From Variovorax sp. PBS-H4 (lineage in GTDB: Bacteria > Pseudomonadota > Gammaproteobacteria > Burkholderiales > Burkholderiaceae_C), in assembly GCF_901827205.1 (NCBI RefSeq), contig NZ_LR594675.1, positions 2,170,001-2,234,000 of the forward strand: a DNA stretch of 64,000 bases, read 5' to 3'. A program made the position numbers and the translations under genes. Below, piece after piece: positions 41,700-51,008 of the stretch; positions within the stretch are counted from its first letter, which is position 1, and each line of letters starts with the position of its first letter. Below the pieces are notes generated by a model. The model did not search any database and was not told the DNA's origin. It was given only the letters and a program-made list of their open reading frames with translations.

Positions 41700-42335
41700 T
41701 CACTGCACTGGATGGGTGCGGCCGGTGTGGCTGCAAAGAAAGGCGCGCGCCGTGTCGGCCAGCTCGCGCGCGAAACGCGCATCGAGGTGCCCATGACCCA
41801 TCAGAAGTCGGAAGTAGACGGCACCATAGAGCATGTCGAGCGCGATCTCCACATTCAGCTCGGCAGCAAACTCTCCGGATGCCATGCCGCGTTCGACGAC
41901 CTCACGAACCGCCGCGCGCCGGTGCTTGAAAAAGCCCTCTCGAAACGCATCGCGCAGTACCGCGTCGGTCTGCCCCTCTGCCAGGATCTCCGCGACCATC
42001 TGGCCGAGCTCGCCCCGGTATTGCTTGACGAGCAATGCCAGGTGCTTGGCCATCGCATCCATCGCCGATGCAGCATCCGGTGTCGGGGTACTCGGCAGCA
42101 TCAGCTTGATGAAGGTGTCGATGACCACGGCATTCTTGTTGGCCCACCACCGATAGATGGTGGCTCTCGCAACCCCTGACTCCTGCGCGATCGCATCTAT
42201 CGTCAGGTCTCGTACTCTTGTCTTTCCGAGCAAGGTGCGAGTCGCGTCCAGCACGGCAACCCGGGCCTCCTCGCTGCGCGGGCGCCCTGGACTGCGCGTG
42301 CCCTGTGGATTGATGGGAGACGAAGCTTCGTTCAT
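41700..42335 (-). CDS. TetR-family regulator
   Basis: A 211-residue regulator. The DNA-binding helices lie at about residues 25-70 (ATRTLLGKTRVRDLTIDAIA; SGVARATIYRWWANKNAVVI). The C-terminal domain resembles the TetR_C_11/'AcrR' type with FREGFFKHRRAAVREVVERG. ATG 42335 follows an AGGA site; the open frame upstream belongs to another gene. It is embedded in the minus-strand operon, so it probably autoregulates that unit. Confidence 0.9.
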   Translation of the reverse strand: MNEASSPINPQGTRSPGRPRSEEARVAVLDATRTLLGKTRVRDLTIDAIAQESGVARATIYRWWANKNAVVIDTFIKLMLPSTPTPDAASAMDAMAKHLALLVKQYRGELGQMVAEILAEGQTDAVLRDAFREGFFKHRRAAVREVVERGMASGEFAAELNVEIALDMLYGAVYFRLLMGHGHLDARFARELADTARAFLCSHTGRTHPVQ

Positions 42336-42394
42336 AAGAGATCCTGGTCGCGGACAATGGGAATATTCTGAACGCCGGTAGCTGGTGCCGGCAT

Positions 42395-43153
42395 TCAACC
42401 GCCCGGCGGTCGAACAAAAATGGTCGAACCGCTTACATGCTTCGATGCCTCGGTCATCAGGAAGTGCGCCAGACCGATGATGTCTTCTGGCTGCCCGAGG
42501 CGACCACCTGGATAGGAAGCAGCGATACGCTCCATGTACTCGGAGGTCATGTTGTCGTTGGCCATTGCCGTGTTGGTAAGGCCCGGTGCTATCGCCGAAA
42601 CAGAGATGCCGTGGCCGGCAACTTCCTGGTGCAGCGTGTTCGTGAAGCTGGAGATCGCAGCCTTGGCTGCCCCGTAGGCTGCCCCTCCAGGCGTGCTTCG
42701 GACGCCTAGCGCGGACGTGAAGTTCACGATGCGCCCGGCTCCTTGCTCGATCATCCGAGGTAGCACTGCGCACGAGAACAAGAACGTCCCCGTGACGTTC
42801 ACCGTGAAGATCCGATTCCAGTCTGCCAACGTATGATCCTTCACCAAACAGCGGTGGAGTTGACCCGCATTGTTGATGAGGGCGTCGATACGCCGAAACC
42901 GTCCTATTACGGCTGCGACGGCCGCCGTTACGGAATCTTCGAGCGTGACGTCGCAATCGATCGCGACGCCTTTGTCGGGGCCTATTTCTTTGGCGACGGC
43001 ATTGGCAGCGGAAAAGTCTCGGTCGACGCATGCAACCATGGCCCCTGCCTGGCCCAGGCCCAACGCCATGGCCTTGCCGATGCCGCCCCCGGCTCCGGTG
43101 ATGATGACGACCTTGTCGTGGATCGAGAAATTCGCGGCTCGATAGTTCTGCAT
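42395..43153 (-). CDS. Short-chain dehydrogenase/reductase
   Basis: A 252-residue classical SDR: VVIITGAGGGIGKAMALGLG, then LINNAGQLHR, the catalytic Ser in VNFTSALGVRSTPGGAAYGA and the YGAAK motif, then SAIAPGLTNTAMANDNM. ATG 43153 has an AAGGA site. It lies between the beta-keto-acid cleavage enzyme and the TetR gene and could make the 3-oxo acid the cleavage enzyme uses. Confidence 0.92.
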   Translation of the reverse strand: MQNYRAANFSIHDKVVIITGAGGGIGKAMALGLGQAGAMVACVDRDFSAANAVAKEIGPDKGVAIDCDVTLEDSVTAAVAAVIGRFRRIDALINNAGQLHRCLVKDHTLADWNRIFTVNVTGTFLFSCAVLPRMIEQGAGRIVNFTSALGVRSTPGGAAYGAAKAAISSFTNTLHQEVAGHGISVSAIAPGLTNTAMANDNMTSEYMERIAASYPGGRLGQPEDIIGLAHFLMTEASKHVSGSTIFVRPPGG

Positions 43154-43219
43154 TGGGGTCCTTCTGTGAATGACGGTCGGCCTTCTCGGACCGTGATGCT
43201 GCGGTGCTGTCTGGGCGAA

Positions 43220-44158
43220 CTAGAAGGCCACGGCGGATGCGCCTTTGAGTGCAAGTCGTGCTCTAGCCTCCTCGGGAGAAGCAATCTCGATCCCGAGTGA
43301 GTCCAGCGTGGCACGGATCTTCTTCACCTGTGAGGCATTCGAAGGGGCAAGCGTGCCTTTGCCGATGTAAAGGCTGTCTTCCAGACCGACGCGCACATTG
43401 CCACCCCTGAGCGCGCCGGACGTGGCGAGCGGCATTTGGCTGCGCCCGGCCGCCATGACGGACCACTCGTAAGCGTCGCCGAAGAGTTTGTCGGCGATGT
43501 GTCTGGCGTGATTGAGGTTGTCGATGTCCGCCCCAATGCCGCCCAGAATGCCAAAGACGGTCTGAACAAAGAGCGGTGGCTTTACCAGCTTTCTATCGAG
43601 GAAGTGCGCCAGCGAGTAGAGATGGCCAATGTCGTAGCACTCGAACTCGAAGCGTGTCCCATGGCCATCCCCGAGTTCGTGGAGAATGTATTCGATGTCC
43701 TTGAATGTGTTGCGGAAGATTCCGTCACGGGATCCTTCGAGATAAGGCGCCTCCCAGTCATGCTTGAGGTCCTTGTACTTCTCCAGCATCGGAAAGAGCG
43801 CGAAGTTCATGGAGCCCATGTTCAGCGAACACATCTCCGGCGACGCACGTCGTGCGGCTGCGAGCCGTGCGTCTAATGTCATCCACTGCGCGCCGCCTGT
43901 CGTGATATTGATGACTGCGTCGGTGCGCTCCTTGATTGCCGGGAGGAACTCCATGAACGTTCGGGGGTCTGCCGACGGCTGGCCGTTCGCGGGATCCCTG
44001 GCATGCAGGTGCAGGATCGCCGCGCCAGCCTCGAATGCCTCGATGCCACTGTGGGCGATCTCCGCGGGCGTGATGGGCAGGTGCGGACTCATGCTGGGTG
44101 TGTGGATGCTTCCGGTCACGGCGCAGCTGATGATGACCTTCTTTTGGGGGGGGTTCAC
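43220..44158 (-). CDS. Beta-keto acid cleavage enzyme (BKACE, 3-keto-5-aminohexanoate cleavage family)
   Basis: A 312-residue TIM-barrel enzyme. The zinc ligands are the two histidines in AAILHLHARDP (about residues 46-56), with further conserved EMCSLNMGSMNF, FECYDIGHLYSLAHFLDR and the late NVRVGLEDSLYIGKGTLA. BKACE enzymes condense a beta-keto acid with acetyl-CoA, giving acetoacetate and a new acyl-CoA. The start is GTG 44158 with an AGGA site. Substrate specificity varies widely in this family. The accompanying SDR, NIPSNAP and importer genes suggest an imported acid oxidised to a 3-keto acid. Confidence 0.9.
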   Translation of the reverse strand: MNPPQKKVIISCAVTGSIHTPSMSPHLPITPAEIAHSGIEAFEAGAAILHLHARDPANGQPSADPRTFMEFLPAIKERTDAVINITTGGAQWMTLDARLAAARRASPEMCSLNMGSMNFALFPMLEKYKDLKHDWEAPYLEGSRDGIFRNTFKDIEYILHELGDGHGTRFEFECYDIGHLYSLAHFLDRKLVKPPLFVQTVFGILGGIGADIDNLNHARHIADKLFGDAYEWSVMAAGRSQMPLATSGALRGGNVRVGLEDSLYIGKGTLAPSNASQVKKIRATLDSLGIEIASPEEARARLALKGASAVAF

Positions 44159-44207
44159 TTGGGTTCCTTTTTGGACGACCGCGGTTCCGCGGCAGTCTGG
44201 GCACGTA

Positions 44208-44822
44208 TCACTGCAAGGGAGAAAACGGAGCGGGGACGTAGATGGCCGTCTGGGCGCGCTTCATCCACTGGAGCGAACCACGTGGAGGCCACCAGCCTTT
44301 GGCGAGAGCGTCGGCGCGGACGGCCTGGCGCTGGTCCAGCGAGGTGTACGGCCAGATATGCACGATCCGCTTGGGTTCCGCAAGCGCGTGCATTACGATG
44401 ACGAGCGGCGACAGCGAGATGCGGTCGGGCACCGCGGCCTGCCAGGAGGCAATTGAGGCGGGCAGGGATTCCGGATCCTCGTTGAGGTGATAGGTCCGGA
44501 TCTCGTAGAAGCGGCCTAGCTCGCCCTTCACGACCGGCTCGATGCCGGGGAAGCTGGCGTAGGCGTCCTGCTGGACTGCGACCACCTTTGTAGCGGCGTC
44601 CGCAGGGAACCGGAGCTCCGCACCTCCCAGTGGCTCAGCCTCCATTGCCTCGGCCGATCGGAAGCTTCGCAGCACTGCGATTTCGTTGAGAAGTCCGACT
44701 TCCGCGACCCAGCAGCCGATCAGTGAAGCCGCCTTTCGCCTAGCAAGCGCCTTCTCTAGCGCGCCCAGCACAGCTGCCACACTGCCAGGGACGCATTCGA
44801 TTGTGGCCAGATGGAAGATCAT
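44208..44822 (-). CDS. NIPSNAP family protein
   Basis: A 204-residue protein with two ferredoxin-like repeats typical of NIPSNAP: IFHLATIECVPGSVAAVLGA at the start and FYEIRTYHLNEDPESLPASI in the second half, ending RAQTAIYVPAPFSPLQ. ATG 44822 gives the normal family start; GTG 44867, directly after the permease stop, is the alternative and would give 219 residues by translational coupling. No enzymatic role is proven for the family, but it is frequent in catabolic operons. Confidence 0.8.
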   Translation of the reverse strand: MIFHLATIECVPGSVAAVLGALEKALARRKAASLIGCWVAEVGLLNEIAVLRSFRSAEAMEAEPLGGAELRFPADAATKVVAVQQDAYASFPGIEPVVKGELGRFYEIRTYHLNEDPESLPASIASWQAAVPDRISLSPLVIVMHALAEPKRIVHIWPYTSLDQRQAVRADALAKGWWPPRGSLQWMKRAQTAIYVPAPFSPLQ

Positions 44823-44867
44823 TTGGTTTGCAAGGTGATTGGTTGGGTTCAGAAACTCGGCATGCAC

Positions 44868-45620
44868 TCAGGAACGCCAGCGCAGCAGGTGCGCTTCGCA
44901 GCGCTGAAGCAAGGCGTTCGTGACGAGGCCGATGAGTCCAAGTAGCGCGATGCCGGCAAACAGGTCGGCTGATTGGTACGATCTTCCGGCCAGGAGGATG
45001 GCCGTTCCAAGGCCCGGTTGACCCGAGAGCATCTCGCCCACGATGGACAGGATCAGGGCGATCGTCATCGATACCCTCATGCCCCCCAGAATGTCCGTCA
45101 CGGCATTCGGCAAGCCGATCTTCAATACGTACTCCAGCTTGCCAAGCGCCAGCACCCTCGAGACCTCCTTGAGGCGCGGGTCAACAGATGCGAAGCCATG
45201 GACGGTGGCTAGAAGGGTGGGCCAAAGCGAACCGAAGGCAACCACGCCTATCACCATCCCGGGAGTGAGGCCAAAGAAAACGATCGCAACGGGGACGACT
45301 GCTGACGCTGGCAGGGGGCGTACGAACTCCAGCAGGGGGTTCAGGTAGAGCGCCCCTTCTTCCCAGACACCTAGCAAGGCGCCGATCAGCACCGCGATCA
45401 GGCTGGCGAGCAGCCATCCCCAGATCATCCTCATCAACGTCTCAATGGCTTGATGTGCGAGGTCGCCTTCGGTGAATCCCCAGTGAAGCGCGTCGAAAGC
45501 GCCTCGCGGCGTTGGCAGATAGATCTTGGGGACGAGCCCGCTTGCAGTGGCGGCATGCCAGAGCAGCCCCAGGAGCACGAGCCCGCCGAGCGCGAATGAG
45601 AGTCGGGCGAGCACCTTCAT
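44868..45620 (-). CDS. ABC transporter permease (SsuC/TauC-like)
   Basis: A 250-residue inner-membrane permease: six helices and the EAA loop LKEVSRVLALGKLEYVLKIG followed by LPNAVTDILGGMRVSMTIAL. It belongs to the nitrate/sulfonate/taurine importer class. Its ATG overlaps the stop of the second permease (ATGA), so the two are coupled; unlike most sulfonate systems, two different permeases are encoded here. Confidence 0.9.
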   Translation of the reverse strand: MKVLARLSFALGGLVLLGLLWHAATASGLVPKIYLPTPRGAFDALHWGFTEGDLAHQAIETLMRMIWGWLLASLIAVLIGALLGVWEEGALYLNPLLEFVRPLPASAVVPVAIVFFGLTPGMVIGVVAFGSLWPTLLATVHGFASVDPRLKEVSRVLALGKLEYVLKIGLPNAVTDILGGMRVSMTIALILSIVGEMLSGQPGLGTAILLAGRSYQSADLFAGIALLGLIGLVTNALLQRCEAHLLRWRS

Positions 45621-46387
45621 CGCGCTTCCTTTGCAAGTGCATTGCCGACGCCGAGGCCCGCCAGGAGATGGCGCTGGACGGCGACCAGCGCGGAGTTCAG
45701 CAGCCAGCCAAGCAGGCCGACCCAAAACAAATAGGCGAGCATGTCGGCTGGTTTGAGCGCTGTCTGGGAAGTCACAAGGCCGTAGCCGAGGCCTTGGGGA
45801 TTGGCCACGATTTCGACCGTTACCGCGACGACCAGCGCAAGCCCGATCGCAAGGCGGAGCGCGACGATCAGCCGCGGCGCTGCGGCCGGCAAGAAGATCT
45901 TGAATACTCTTTGGGCCGTTCCGAGTTGCAGCACGTCCGCCACCTCCAGCAAGCGTCGGTCGACGCCGGCAATGGCGCTTTGCGCGAGGATCAACACGGG
46001 CCAGAAGGTAGCGAAGCCGACGATCGCACTTTCCATCTTCACTCCGAAGCCAAAGGCCATCATGGACAGCGGGATCAAGGCGACGGAGGGCATCGGCCTG
46101 AGCAGCTCGATCGGCCAATTCAGCAGCCGCGCGGCATTTGGCGACACGCCGAGAAGCAGTCCACCCGCAAGCCCCAACAGCGCACCGTAGCAAAGGCCCA
46201 CCCCGGCGCTGACGATGGTTTGGAGGGTCCTTGTGAGCAGCACGCCATTGGTCAGGAGTTCGGCGATGGAGGCCACCACGTCGCTCGGCGGGACCAAGGT
46301 GTCGCTGGAACTGGCCCAGGTACGCGCCGTGAGCTCCCAGATCACCACGAGGCAGACGGGAACGACAAGGCCTTTGGCTATGCTCAT
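45617..46387 (-). CDS. ABC transporter permease (SsuC/TauC-like)
   Basis: A 256-residue permease of the same class as the next gene, with IVSAGVGLCYGALLGLAGGL and the EAA loop LLEVADVLQLGTAQRVFKIF. It overlaps the ATPase stop by 4 bases. The pair probably forms a heterodimeric channel. Confidence 0.9.
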   Translation of the reverse strand: MSIAKGLVVPVCLVVIWELTARTWASSSDTLVPPSDVVASIAELLTNGVLLTRTLQTIVSAGVGLCYGALLGLAGGLLLGVSPNAARLLNWPIELLRPMPSVALIPLSMMAFGFGVKMESAIVGFATFWPVLILAQSAIAGVDRRLLEVADVLQLGTAQRVFKIFLPAAAPRLIVALRLAIGLALVVAVTVEIVANPQGLGYGLVTSQTALKPADMLAYLFWVGLLGWLLNSALVAVQRHLLAGLGVGNALAKEAR

Positions 46388-47169
46388 GCGTGCTCCCCCT
46401 GCATCAGTCCGTAGAGTTCCCTGCGCATGCGCAGGAATTCCGGATCTTCACGTGTGGTCAACTGATGGCGCGGCCGTGGAAGGGGCGCATCGACGATCCG
46501 CTCGATGCGGCTAGGATGTGACGCAAGCGCGATCACTTCGTCTCCCAGATAGATGGCCTCTTCCAGGTCGTGCGTTACGAACATCACGGTGATGTGCCGC
46601 TCGGCAGCAATGGCCAGGATCTCGTCCTGCAGCGATTGCCGAGTCATCGCATCGAGTGCGCCGAAGGGCTCATCCATCAGCAGCAGGCGTGGCTCTTGCG
46701 CCAGGCAACGGGCAATCTGCACCCGCTGCTGCATGCCACCGGACATCTGGCTGGGAAACTTCTTCGCGTGATCGCGAAGTCCAACGGTCTTGAGCAATGC
46801 ATGGATCCTGTCGGCGCGCTCGGACATGGGCACTTTCGCGGCTTCAAGTGCCAATGAGACGTTCGCGTAAACGTTTCGCCACGGGAGCAAGGCCCGGCCA
46901 TAGTCCTGGAAGACAACGGCCATGTCGCGCCTTGGCCCGGCCAGCGGCGCGCCGCCAAAATCGATGGTGCCGCTCGACGGCGCCACCAGGCCTGCGGCCA
47001 CGCGCAATACGGTGGTCTTGCCGCAGCCCGAAGGGCCGATGACACATGCAAACTTGCCACTTGGGATCTTGAAGGAGATCCTGTCGAACACCGGCCGACC
47101 CGCGTAGGCGACGGAGACGTCGCGGAAGGTCAGCGTGGCCGCGCCTTCTGCGTTCTTGCTATTGCGCAT
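46384..47169 (-). CDS. ABC transporter ATP-binding protein (SsuB/TauB-like)
   Basis: A 261-residue ATPase with Walker A IGPSGCGKTTVLRVAAGL (about residues 40-57), Q-loop VVFQDYGRALLPW, signature FPSQMSGGMQQRVQIARCLA, Walker B PRLLLMDEPFGALD and the H-loop VTHDLEEAIYLGD. ATG 47169 overlaps the end of the binding-protein gene by 11 bp; ATG 47184 is also possible. It powers the two permeases downstream. Confidence 0.93.
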   Translation of the reverse strand: MRNSKNAEGAATLTFRDVSVAYAGRPVFDRISFKIPSGKFACVIGPSGCGKTTVLRVAAGLVAPSSGTIDFGGAPLAGPRRDMAVVFQDYGRALLPWRNVYANVSLALEAAKVPMSERADRIHALLKTVGLRDHAKKFPSQMSGGMQQRVQIARCLAQEPRLLLMDEPFGALDAMTRQSLQDEILAIAAERHITVMFVTHDLEEAIYLGDEVIALASHPSRIERIVDAPLPRPRHQLTTREDPEFLRMRRELYGLMQGEHA

Positions 47170-48093
47170 AGAGGCGTCCCACATCCACGCTGTTGCGCAG
47201 CATTCCTTGCTCGCGCATCATCTTGATGGTCTCTTCCAGCGCGGGCCGGTCAGACGACGTCATGAGTTGCGGCATCGGAATCCGATTTGCAAGATCAGGC
47301 GGCATGCCCGTGAACTTGGCGATGTAGGCCTTGGCCTTTTCTGGATTGGCTTCGGCGAAGGCGACGCCTCGCTTCAGTGCGTCCCTGAACTTTGCGATGG
47401 CCTCTGGATGCGTTTTGGCGTAGTCTCGAGTCGAGATGTAATAGAAGATGGGAAGCGGGCGCTCGAAGTTGGAGACCATCGGCGTGACTACATAGCCGAT
47501 GCTCGCTTCGTTCATGCGTCCCAGCATCGGTTCAGCGGTGACGACGGCATCGACGCTGCCGCCGCGGATCAGATCGGCATGCTGGGGAAAGCCGCTTTCC
47601 ACGAACGTCACCCGGCGCTGGTCGACGCCATTGAGGCTCAGCCACTTGCGAAACCATACGTGGAGGATCGCGCCGACACCGGGAACCCGACCTTCTTCCC
47701 GAGGAAATCCTGGGCCTTCTGGATACCCGAGCCGTTTCTCGCAAAGACAGCAAAGTTCTTGCTGGTCTTCGCGCCGACACTTCCCTCTGCAATGATCACG
47801 AGGTCCAGGCCACCATCGACAGCTTGCAGGAAAGTGGTGGTCGTGATGGTGGCGATCTGGACTGCCTCGGATTGCAGTGCCGGTGGCATGGATGGATTGA
47901 GTGGAATCAGCTGCAGCTCGACCGGAACGCCGGCCTCCTTGAAGTAGCCTTCAGCGCTCGCGGCGAAGGCACCGGCGATCTCGGCAGTCGCCACATGTCC
48001 GAGCACAACTTTTTGCTGCGCGGACGCGGGAGGTGCATAGATGCAATGACCTACCGCCACGGAGGCGAGGAAGGCAAGAACTCTTGATCTCAT
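47159..48093 (-). pseudogene. ABC transporter substrate-binding protein (NMT1/SsuA-like), single-base frameshift
   Basis: The first part (MRSRVLAFLASVAVGHCIYA signal peptide, then VVLGHVATAEIAGAFAASAE ... KAQDFLGKKVGFP) runs to codon about 138, then enters a wrong frame and stops at 47638. The second part resumes one frame over (GVGAILHVWFRKWLSLNGVD; VTFVESGFPQHADLI ...) to the stop at 47159. Restoring one G in the CCGGTG run near 47680 gives a continuous protein of 311 residues. Either the transporter has lost its receptor recently, or this is a sequencing error, because the rest is undamaged. Confidence 0.8.
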
Positions 48094-48146
48094 GGTTGTC
48101 TCCTGATGGTTCGGCTTGGTCGGCCAGGTCGAGCGCGAAAGGGCGG

Positions 48147-49139
48147 TCAGAGTTGCGGCAGCAAGATCACCTTGCCCTTGCGGCCTTCAAGTGCTGCGTG
48201 GGCGACTGCGGCTTTGACCTGGCTCATCGGATACGTCGCCTCGACCTCCACATCAATGACGCCGCTTTCGATCAGTCCAGCGATGACGTCGTAGACGGCA
48301 TTCCGCTCTTCGACGGTCGATGTCTCGAACCAGTGTGTGAACCAGTAGCCACGAAGCGCGACGTTCCGGAAGACAAGATCCGCCGCGTCGATCTGACAGG
48401 ACGGTGATGACAGCAAGCCGTAGGTGACGACAGTGCCACCGTTGGCAAGACACCGCCCCAGTTTCGCGGTGGCCTGTCCCGCGACGGCGTCGAAAGCCAG
48501 CTTGATGGGCGTGTTCCCCGAGGCTGTCTGGACGCGGTCTGCCAAGTCGGAGCCGTCAACAACGACCGCGTCGGCACCAGCTTCCAGCACGCTTGCGCAT
48601 TGGGATTGGCTGCGCACGATGTTGATGGTGCGCATGCCCATATGGCGCGCCAGCTTGACGACGTTGTGCGCGACCGCCGAGTTGCCGGCGTTCTGCAGCA
48701 CCCAGTCGCCGGGCTCGAGTGCCACAAAACCTTTTAGCAGGTGCCAGGCGGTCGCGGGGTTGACTGCCATCATGGCCAGCTGATTGACATCGGCATTGGC
48801 GGGGAGGGGGCGCAGGCCGACGGATGGGGCCTTGATTCGCTGGCACCAGTTGCCTCGGCCAGCGAATAGCGCGAGCACACGGTCGCCGACCCTGAGGTGA
48901 TCAACACCGGTTCCCAGTTCTCGCACCTGACCGACCGCTTCGCCTCCGGCCATGCAGGGAAGAGGCGGCGGCTTCGAACCGAAACGTCCCTGGAAGTTGA
49001 GCAGGTCGGACGGATTGATGGGCGCTGCAAGGATGTCCAGGATGACCTCCCCTTCACCTGGTGACTCGGGCTCGGGCGCGTCGACGATCGACAGCAGGTC
49101 CGGATCGGTGCCGAAGCCTAGGATTTGAACGGCCTTCAT
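48147..49139 (-). CDS. MDR-family oxidoreductase, trans-2-enoyl-CoA reductase-like
   Basis: A 330-residue zinc-independent medium-chain reductase. The N-terminal domain has INPSDLLNFQGRFGSKPPPL with the MECR/ETR-type 'N-P-S-D-x-x-x-x-x-G' and the catalytic-Tyr position replaced. The cofactor domain starts DWVLQNAGNSAVAHNVVKLA, followed by INIVRSQSQ, the NADPH-binding pattern of 2-enoyl thioester reductases. It is 53 bp upstream of the binding-protein gene and downstream of another reductase. Confidence 0.88.
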   Translation of the reverse strand: MKAVQILGFGTDPDLLSIVDAPEPESPGEGEVILDILAAPINPSDLLNFQGRFGSKPPPLPCMAGGEAVGQVRELGTGVDHLRVGDRVLALFAGRGNWCQRIKAPSVGLRPLPANADVNQLAMMAVNPATAWHLLKGFVALEPGDWVLQNAGNSAVAHNVVKLARHMGMRTINIVRSQSQCASVLEAGADAVVVDGSDLADRVQTASGNTPIKLAFDAVAGQATAKLGRCLANGGTVVTYGLLSSPSCQIDAADLVFRNVALRGYWFTHWFETSTVEERNAVYDVIAGLIESGVIDVEVEATYPMSQVKAAVAHAALEGRKGKVILLPQL

Positions 49140-49185
49140 GTTGTCTGTTCTTATGTGGCGGGAGGGTGTGCTCGCAACTGAGCGG

Positions 49186-50199
49186 TCAATCTGCGACTCG
49201 AACGATCGTCTTCCCCAGGTTCGCGCCGCTGAGCATTCCGATGAACGCAGACGGCGCGTTCTCCAGTCCGTCAACCTGATGTTCGCTGTACTGGATCTGG
49301 CCGGCCTTGAGCCAACCTGAGAGGCGAAGAAGCGCTTCGCTATTGCGGGACTGCCAGTCGCCGACGAGAAAGCCTTCAATACGGGCGCGGCTCGTGAGCA
49401 GATATCTCATGCTGCGGGGGCCGAGATCGGGTTCGACGAGATTGGACTGGGAGATCTGGCCGATGATCACCACGCGTGCCTTGAAGGCAAGATTGCCGAA
49501 CACGGCTTGCGAGATGGCGCCCCCAACGCCGTCGAGATAGACGTTCACCCCTGCGGGGCAGAGCTTGGTGAGTACCGAGGCGAGTTCGGGTGTCTTCTTG
49601 TAGTTGATGACGTGGTCGAAGCCGAGAGTCTTTTGGCAGTATTCGAGCTTGTCGTCGCTGCCGGCGATTCCGATGACGATACAGCCGGCGAGCTTGGCGA
49701 TCTGTCCCGCGAGCTGGCCGACCGCGCCGGCTGCGCCAGAGATGACGACGACATCGCCGGAAATTGGCCTGGCGACATGGAGTATCGAGAAGTAGGCGGT
49801 GAGCCCGGGCATGCCGAGGACGCCGAGTGCCGTCGATGGCGGCGCCAGGTCAGGATCGACCTTGCGCAGCGAGCCTGCGGCGAGCACCGAAAGCTCCTGC
49901 CAACCGCCGGGCCCTTCCACGATGTCGCCCTTGTTGAAACCGGGCGCAGCGCTCTCGAGCACTCTGGACACTGTCCCGCCGACGATCACCTCGCCGAGGC
50001 CGACGGGAGCTGCGTAGTTTTTGGCATCGCTGATCCGCCCCCGCATGTAGGGGTCCAGTGACAGAAAAAGTGTTTGGAGGAGTACTTGGCCTGGCCCAGG
50101 GGCCGGGACGGGCTCTTGCCTCAGTTCGAAATCTTCGACCCGCGGCATCCCGCTCGGGCGGCTCTTCAGGGTGATCTTGCGGTTGAGTTGTTGCTTCAT
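49186..50199 (-). CDS. NADP-dependent oxidoreductase (PTGR/CurA-like)
   Basis: A 337-residue MDR enzyme of the prostaglandin reductase/alkenal reductase group: RKITLKSRPSGMPRVEDFEL, the family signature FLSLDPYMRGRI, VVISGAAGAVGQLAGQIAKL and VYLDGVGGAISQAVF. These reduce alpha,beta-unsaturated ketones or aldehydes with NADPH. The start is ATG 50199 (GTG 50208 also possible). It is the first gene of the twelve-gene minus-strand unit. Confidence 0.9.
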   Translation of the reverse strand: MKQQLNRKITLKSRPSGMPRVEDFELRQEPVPAPGPGQVLLQTLFLSLDPYMRGRISDAKNYAAPVGLGEVIVGGTVSRVLESAAPGFNKGDIVEGPGGWQELSVLAAGSLRKVDPDLAPPSTALGVLGMPGLTAYFSILHVARPISGDVVVISGAAGAVGQLAGQIAKLAGCIVIGIAGSDDKLEYCQKTLGFDHVINYKKTPELASVLTKLCPAGVNVYLDGVGGAISQAVFGNLAFKARVVIIGQISQSNLVEPDLGPRSMRYLLTSRARIEGFLVGDWQSRNSEALLRLSGWLKAGQIQYSEHQVDGLENAPSAFIGMLSGANLGKTIVRVAD

Positions 50200-50656
50200 T
50201 TGGGCCACTGGTTGGATGAAACGAGTGCAAGACGCCGGCGGGTCGCAGTTGTCAGTGTGCAGCCTCTTGCTTAGTCGCTGATATAGATACTAGTCATCTT
50301 GTATCGAAAATAGCTTGGGAGAAACCCTGGTGTGCACGTCTTCATCCGTGGGCAAGCGATTCGTGCACCGCCATGGCTGCAAGTCCATCCATTGCGTCCC
50401 TGAAGTCGACCAGCGAACAAGTCGACAGGCCTGGCGCGCGCCGCGTGCGGCCTCGGCCCCATCGGCTCCACGCTCCATCCTCGCCAGTCCGTGCCACAGC
50501 TGCTGCGCGCGATCTGCGCCGCCTGTCAGAGCCGGCGCGCGACGCTGCGCGGCTGAATCTGCGGCAACGGTCGCTCGGCGAGGCAATGAACCGTCTCGCA
50601 TTGACCTTGCGCTGATGGCTTCCCTCGAGTTTTCGACAACTCCAGGAGCGACGACC
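50200..50656. promoter_or_regulatory. Divergent intergenic region
   Basis: The AT-rich stretch 50278-50310 is the likely promoter region for the minus-strand operon. It contains GATAC (50286-50290) and GTATC (50301-50305) as inverted half-sites ten bases apart, a possible regulator site. The rest (50330-50640) has coding-like composition, but no domain I recognise, and leads to the broken dehydrogenase gene. Confidence 0.35.
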
Positions 50657-51008
50657 ATGAAGATCACCTACCGCGCGATGCAAGTGACCCGCCCCGGTTC
50701 CCTCGAACTGGCGGAGCGACCGACGCCGACGCCCGGCATTGGCGAGGTGCTGATCGAGGTGCAAGCCTGCGGCGTTCGCGGCGCCGACATCGGTGACATC
50801 GAAGGCGCTGACCGGACGCTGCAACCGCATCGCCGGTACGCCGTACGAGAACGAGAAAGCGCTCAATTTCAGCGTGCTGGCCGGCGTGCGCCCGACGATC
50901 GAAGTCATGCCGCTGGAGCAGGCCGGCGCGGCCTACCAGAAGATGAAGTCCGGTGAGGTCAAGTTCCGCATGGTCTTGACGACAGGCAATCTGCGCGAGT
51001 CTTCATGA
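50657..51008 (+). pseudogene. Zinc alcohol dehydrogenase with a large internal deletion
   Basis: ATG 50657, with an AGGAGCG site, starts MKITYRAMQVTRPGSLELAE and reaches VLIEVQACGVRGADIGDIEG, where the catalytic-zinc Cys of 'C-G-V-C-x-x-D' has become Arg. Then the sequence jumps, in a different frame, to the end of the same family: RIAGTPYENEKALNFSVLAG and AAYQKMKSGEVKFRMVLTTG. About 240 residues, including the Rossmann domain, are missing. The gene is dead. Confidence 0.75.
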
